Below, one piece after another: positions 59,301-64,000 of a stretch of 64,000 nt of DNA. Position numbers and translations under genes: made by a program. The stretch is from Puccinia triticina (lineage: Eukaryota; Basidiomycota; Pucciniomycetes; Pucciniales; Pucciniaceae). Positions within the stretch are counted from its first letter, which is position 1, and every line of letters begins with the position of its first letter. The notes beneath the pieces were generated by a model. It was not told the origin of the DNA. It did no database searches and saw nothing but the letters and a program-made list of their open reading frames with translations. Where the stretch lies: NCBI RefSeq assembly GCF_026914185.1, contig NC_070563.1, positions 2,108,001 to 2,172,000 of the forward strand, written 5' to 3'.

Positions 59301-60130
59301 GCATTCATTGTTAGTGGACCCACGAAAATGAGCAAAGATCAATTTCTGAAAAGAATCGATTTGATCTTGCAAGTTCATCAGATCGTTGATGGTCTCATAG
59401 CTGGTATCAAAAGGATTACGAGAAACAATCAGCGCCTGAAATTGAATTAGAGACGGTGCCACAAGAAAGGTAAATACCCTTCGTTAGGATCATCTATGTT
59501 TTTCAACGAAGTGTATTCCTCATATTCGAATAGACCATTGAATTCGGCATGCTGACGATGAAACCTGAGTTTGGCCAGAATAGTGGAAACGTAGGCTCGG
59601 ATCAAGGCTCCATAGCCTTATTCCAAAATCATCGTTAGATGATCTGATGGATTGACTATGAGGGAAGACGCGATGTGAGGAAACCGACCTCGCATGCCGT
59701 CATGGCCGATGGTTCGGGCACAGGTTTCCAGCCATCCGGCTTGCTGATGACCTTCGCGGAGGGTGACTGGGTGTCCTTCTTGTAAGACTTTGTGGACCAT
59801 GATCAAGGCCTTGAAAGTTTGAACTTCATCACTCAGGATGGGCTGAACACGGAGGCCGGTCCATATCGAGGTAGAGCTATGATAGTCCCATGTGTACACA
59901 ATGCATTCTGACGATATTTTTGTCCACGCAAAACAAGAGCAAAAAGAGTCAATTTCCATGGTAACAAGCAGGGTGGATTTATAATTCAAAGTGAACGATG
60001 TGCTCAACTGCGGACGTGCTTTTGCTTTGGGGCACTCTCCTCGGGCGATGTGGCTTTTTTGATGTTCAGTGTCAGTTCGGCTTCAGCCTTGTCTCGATCG
60101 ACGGGGCGGGTAGGAAAGTGTTTTGTATCT
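56379..60130 (-). CDS. SLA2: Endocytic adaptor Sla2 / End4 (HIP1R homologue)
   Basis: Links PIP2-rich membrane and clathrin to actin during endocytosis. Exons: 56379-56525, 56588-57937, 58024-58173, 58248-59122, 59216-59400, 59478-59616, 59689-59907, and a first exon ending at 60009. The last seven close in frame (about 1022 codons). Order: ANTH domain (KKATSPEESAPKQKHVRKCI, TWDYHSSTSIWTGLRVQPIL, FHRQHAEFNGLFEYEEYTSL), a Pro-rich linker, a long coiled coil (about residues 340-620), and the THATCH (I/LWEQ) actin-binding module (NNRWTEGLISAAKQVAYST, SNEVAGATAQLVQASRVKA). The C-terminal 49 residues come from the last small exon (REMEVQVSIVTLEKELTDAR ... LLRMLMAL). The 5' end is unresolved: the N-terminal exon is open from about 60130, and a further upstream mini-exon (an ATG at 60252, for instance) may supply the start. 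Confidence 0.92.
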
Positions 60131-60452
60131 TCACGACTGAGCGATCAAAGAATAATTCGACCATCAGATCCCAACACTCCTCTCATCATCTTCTTTGTCT
60201 GCTCGCTGTCGGGACAGGTAGAAAGCTTGATTGCAACTCACTCAATGTAGTCATTGGCTGCTGATCTCCTTCCACCTCCGAACCTTCGCAGTGAGGTTTC
60301 CATCAGCAGGGTGGGAGGCTTGCGGTGTTTTGGAATCGAAAGAATACTCACATTTTTTGAGGCGATGGAAATGGCTAGGCAAAACTGAGCCAAAGCTGAT
60401 TGTGGCGGTCTTGAGGAAATAGGGGGTTTCCGAACTTAACCGAACCCGAACT

Positions 60453-60668
60453 GAGGACTTCCCGTGCAATCTGGGACCCCCGAAGATGTGGGTTTAGACC
60501 CGAAAAGTCTAGATTTTTGCAGGGAAAGTGGAGGACTTCCCGTCGAGATCTACAGACCCTGCAGAACCAGATCTGCAGCCCCTGGGACAGCATGTCCTTG
60601 CAAAGATTAAAGTTTTCTGGCTACAGATCTGGTTCTGCAGGGTGCTGCAGATTGACGGGAAGTCTTCT
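60453..60668. repeat. MITE, GGAGGACTTCCCG family, full copy plus fragment
   Basis: 60530-60668 is a 139-bp copy almost identical to 2248-2386. A truncated relative (GAGGACTTCCCGTGCAATCT) precedes it at 60453. A TTAGATCACTTCTGGGAGGC / CAGAAGTGATCTGG inverted pair follows at 60680-60775, giving a cluster of nested foldbacks. Confidence 0.75.
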
Positions 60669-61081
60669 AGCTTTTTGGGCTTTAGATCACTTCTGGGAGG
60701 CCCACAGATCTTGTCAAGAAGTCATCCAGTCAGTGGGTGAATTAAGATCTGAGGGTCTCCCAGAAGTGATCTGGTGCTCCAAAAGCTATGTAGATTTCCC
60801 TGTGAAAATCTAGACTTTTTCACTATGAAAAAAACTCAAGAAACTGCTGCCAGTTGACATCCATAATACTCAAGTAACTCCTCAATTAGAACAAGGATCA
60901 TATCCATGAATCCCAAAATCTTTCTACCCTGGAATCTTTGCAAGGAGCTGGTCAAGAAATGGCCCCAGCAATGTAAAATGGCTTTTGGAAGTTGTTTTCC
61001 CAATTTTTGGGAGTTGTTCTTCCAAACCTCTAAATTTACCTCCAAAGTTTTGTCAAATTCAATTGTGAATCCCCTACAAAC

Positions 61082-61627
61082 TTAGCTAAGTCCCTCCTGG
61101 GTGCAAACGCCTCCGAAGAAGGGACTTATGAATGAGTGAAGTTTTTTGGCCTGGCAAGTTTTTTGAATTTGGCAGGGGAAAATTGAAAACTTGAATAACC
61201 TCTTTAACCACACTAGGTATAGTGACATGGAAAAGATGAGAGCAAAGGTCTTCATCTTGCCTGTCTCCTCGCCAATTTTGAGGACATCCTTCTTCATCTT
61301 CCCTCCAAAATGGGCGTCCCAAGTCCATCAGTTAGCAGTTTTGTCTGGCCGCAAAATGCATGCCTCCGCGTGGGAAAAAACCAAGACTCCAATTCCTTTG
61401 GTTGTTTGGTGGCAACAAGTTGCTTACAAAATAAAAGAAAAATTGCAGAATGTAGCTGAGCTTCTTGGCTACTCATTACATGTTCTATGAAAATTGTTGG
61501 ATGAGTTTTGGGAAAGATCTGGCCAAACAAAGAAGGTGTACTTCTGTATACCTCTCACACCAAAAAATTACATTGCTTCGTCTCCTTCGGAGGCGGGTGC
61601 TTCGCGCCCAGGAGGGACTTAGTTAAG
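61082..61627. mobile_element. 546-bp MITE with AAGTCCCTCCTGGG termini
   Basis: Left end TTAGCTAAGTCCCTCCTGGG..CGCCTCCGAAGA mirrors right end CTCCTTCGGAGGCGGG..CCCAGGAGGGACTTAGTTAA over about 40 bp. The interior has no transposase frame. It lies between SLA2 and ISY1. Confidence 0.75.
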
Positions 61628-61955
61628 TTTGATCCCCCTAGTATCTTTGGGTGATTTCTCTAGGCCACTATGGAAGAGTCAGTTACTTATCCTCAATTTT
61701 CAAAAGATCTTGCCAAGCATCAACAGCAAAGGAGAGCTGGCCAAGCCTCGAATCACTAGTGAGAAACCATGTTTTCAACACCTGTCTAACATGATCCTAT
61801 TGATTATTTTTTGAGAGCATCTTCTGGTATTTTCATGTGGCTTCACCAGCAGATCCTACTAGAAAATACACGCATGAAAGGTTGTGGCATTCAAGCATTT
61901 GGGCAGGAGAGACAGCCAATTTACACGCATTTTTTTTGCTAGCCAATATATTCTT

Positions 61956-63295
61956 TCAATAAAGCGGCTTTTTGTAACCTAGAGAGTAAATAGGCAAAAG
62001 AAGCAAAATGCACAGGAATCGGTCAGTTTTGAAGCTTGTTGATGGAGGGTGATTGGATCCTAAACTCAACTGGATAATCATCTGCTCCCATTGCTCGAGC
62101 GTCGGGACCGGCGGTGGCTGTAGATCTGCGGGATCGAAGACAGACAAAGGCGGCTTTGTAGGAGCTTGTGTTTTGTCTGGTTGGCTTGAGGAATCGATCG
62201 GGTCGGGTAGTGCTTCTTTGTCCTGCTCGCTGGGCAGCCCATTCTCGTCAGAATTAGAGGTCTTCTTTTTGCTCGGTGTACCCGGAGAATCGTTGTCTGC
62301 TTTCCGCTTATCCCGCGTGGCGTTTGTTTGGGCCGCAGGTTCGCTGGCGAGATGTGAGCTGAGATCGACATGGCTTGTACCAGTTGGGAAGGGCGGAACA
62401 ACTGATTCGCCCGGTGGTAAGCCCAACAGAGCCGACATCGATTCAAACGTATCCTCCCAATCTATTTGATTTTCACACCTTCAGAAAATCTGTTTGATCG
62501 CATCATGTATTTATATGACTCACCCTGTCTTTCATGTGCAGATTCGTACTTGAGTAACTGTTCACCTTCCTCCCCGTATTCGTCAAGATCGCCAAAGTAG
62601 CTTGGGCCTTGGTTCTTGAACATGTGATAGACATCGTCGGTTTTCTTGAGTCCATCTAGTTCTTCTTGTTGCTTGCTAGCCCCTTCAAAGAGCTCCTTGA
62701 CACCCGGAAGCTCCTTAGCCCGTCCGAAATATTTGTAGCCACGTTGGCCGGGTGCACTGCGTCCGGCGCCATCGAACGTACTCGAGCCAATCCTCCGATA
62801 GTTTGCGCCGCCGAGATTAATGATCTGGTTTTCCCAATGCCCTTTCTCACGCAGTAGCTTATTGATCTCATCGTTCAGATCCCGCACTTCGTAATCGGTG
62901 AGACCGGCTGTGATCGGGAAGAAGGTGATATTGGCAGATATACGTAGCCACCCATGGATTTTATCAGGATTTCGGTGATACACTCATGGGGGGCTTTTTC
63001 TCAAATGATCTATGGAACTGACCGTCTTGGATCTTGGATACCTTTCGACTGACCTCGCGCAAGATTTCACCTCTCCATCTTTCACACTGACGAAGATCCT
63101 GACAACTACTTGCTAATCGTGGGCGACGATCGGATTTGGTGGACATACCCAGTTCGGCTGCTTGTGCCTCCCGAAACCGGTACAGCATCGACTGTGCTTT
63201 TTCTTCATTTCGTGCCTTGGAACGTCAATCAAAAGGTAAATAAACTGTCAGATATTACTTGTACTAGGAGAGAACAAGAAAGTGGCTCTTACCAT
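61956..63295 (-). CDS. ISY1: Pre-mRNA splicing factor ISY1
   Basis: Spliceosome NineTeen-complex protein acting around the first catalytic step. Exons: 63293-63295 (only the ATG), 63023-63215, 62524-62907 and 61956-62461. They sum to 1086 nt, 361 residues, all introns GT-AG. Hallmarks: M then ARNEEKAQSMLYRFREAQAA, RPRLASSCQDLRQCERWRGE, AGLTDYEVRDLNDEINKLLR, REKGHWENQIINLGGANYRR and ELFEGASKQQEELDGLKKTD. After about residue 200 the sequence is Ser/Pro/Lys-rich and poorly conserved. The last 20-30 residues may be intron read-through, because the usual ISY1 tail is not seen. ISY1 in other fungi is about 230-300 residues. Confidence 0.93.
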
Positions 63296-63680
63296 GATGA
63301 GTTACCTGTAAATAGTATGGGTTGCAGTGATCGCGTCAATTCTGGGTGATATGGTCTGCCTTGCCAAAGAGGCTTCCCTGCGGAATGCCACCAATCTCTT
63401 ATAAGCATCTCCTGCTCCAGCAGACATCAACTTATTCTTATACTGAGCTCCGCGCGGCGCGCGATTCCGGGTTTGGGGAAAATGGGCGAAAGCTTGGGAC
63501 TCCGGCCAGAGCTTGCCGAGCCCACCGTTGCAGGCGATAGGAATCATATGCCGAGGCTGGAGTCCATGATCCACAATCCAAGCCGCCTGGGAGGGCCACA
63601 GCGGACTGCTTTGATGTGCGGGTTATGGGAAATCCTGGTCCCCGCATTTTATTGTGCAACTTTTGGTGTCTCGAGTAATA

Positions 63681-64000
63681 CTACAGGTCAATGCTTGACT
63701 GGATCATTTCGAAAACGGCACCGAAAGGGTCCGGAGCCTTGATCCCGTGGATGCGCCGGATGAATGAAGCAGCGAGATGTCCGCATGGCCGTGATACTCT
63801 CGGCGCACGAGCCCAGAAAGCCAGGCTTCGAGACGATCGCGCGGGAGCCGTGCCCGGCTGGAAAGCAGAATAGAGCCCGCTGGTGCCGGCGACAGATAGG
63901 AGTCGCTGCTCCCATGTTGTCAAAAGTTGTATGGCCCGATTATAGACTCTTGGGAGGAAAGCGGAAGCCAAGCAAACATTTTTCATTCGCTTGGAACAGG
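63681..64000 (-). CDS. 3' end of an unidentified protein gene, cut by the window edge
   Basis: Frame open from the window end to a TAG at 63681, about 105 residues, ending PFGAVFEMIQSSIDL. An AATAAA on the minus strand about 25-30 bases past the stop supports a true gene end. No domain recognised; composition (Arg/Ala-rich, no membrane segment) gives no clue. The 390 bp between it and the ISY1 start holds a further open frame (63302-63574, minus) that is probably 5' flank. Confidence 0.4.
   Translation of the reverse strand, partial: CSKRMKNVCLASAFLPRVYNRAIQLLTTWEQRLLSVAGTSGLYSAFQPGTAPARSSRSLAFWARAPRVSRPCGHLAASFIRRIHGIKAPDPFGAVFEMIQSSIDL

Overview
The window looks like nuclear DNA of a basidiomycete, most likely a rust fungus (Pucciniales). 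This is inference from gene style and layout. Genes have many short GT-AG introns (about 50-160 nt), and several products are conserved fungal housekeeping proteins (LEU5-type CoA carrier, mitochondrial bS16, GT71 mannosyltransferase, FIS1, SLA2, ISY1). Small secreted proteins also occur, and tens of kilobases are packed with short non-autonomous repeats. No virus, plasmid or bacterial gene was seen.

Layout. Positions 1-1746 hold a three-exon mitochondrial carrier gene on the minus strand. From about 2.0 to 41.4 kb the sequence is almost entirely repeat-derived. It contains foldback/MITE families with recognisable terminal inverted repeats and target duplications, two families of LTR-like repeats (one copy nested inside a MITE), tRNA-derived fragments, minisatellites, an array of palindromes, and a 3.1-kb satellite with a ~172-bp unit that changes orientation once. 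A single convincing gene, mitochondrial ribosomal protein bS16, sits as a GC-rich island at 31.5-32.6 kb. From 41.4 to 64 kb the window is gene-dense: GT71 mannosyltransferase (+), a 59-residue secreted peptide precursor with two KR processing sites (+), an uncharacterised multi-exon gene (-) divergent from FIS1 (+), a Pro/Gln/Lys-rich secreted protein (-), a membrane-anchored protein with a probable NYN/PIN-like fold (-), SLA2 (-), ISY1 (-) and the 3' end of another gene (-).

The genes do not form a pathway. LEU5, bS16 and FIS1 serve mitochondria. GT71 acts in the Golgi on mannans, SLA2 links membrane, clathrin and actin in endocytosis, and ISY1 belongs to the spliceosome. The most original items are the Kex2-type peptide precursor, the inverted 172-bp satellite, the palindrome array inside a 1.3-kb inverted-repeat element, the hairpin array ending in a CCA-bearing tRNA 3' half, the probable NYN-plus-LOTUS-like membrane protein, and the ISY1 gene whose first coding exon is only the start codon. 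Exon borders were read by eye from splice consensus and reading frame. Where they close the frame exactly this is stated.
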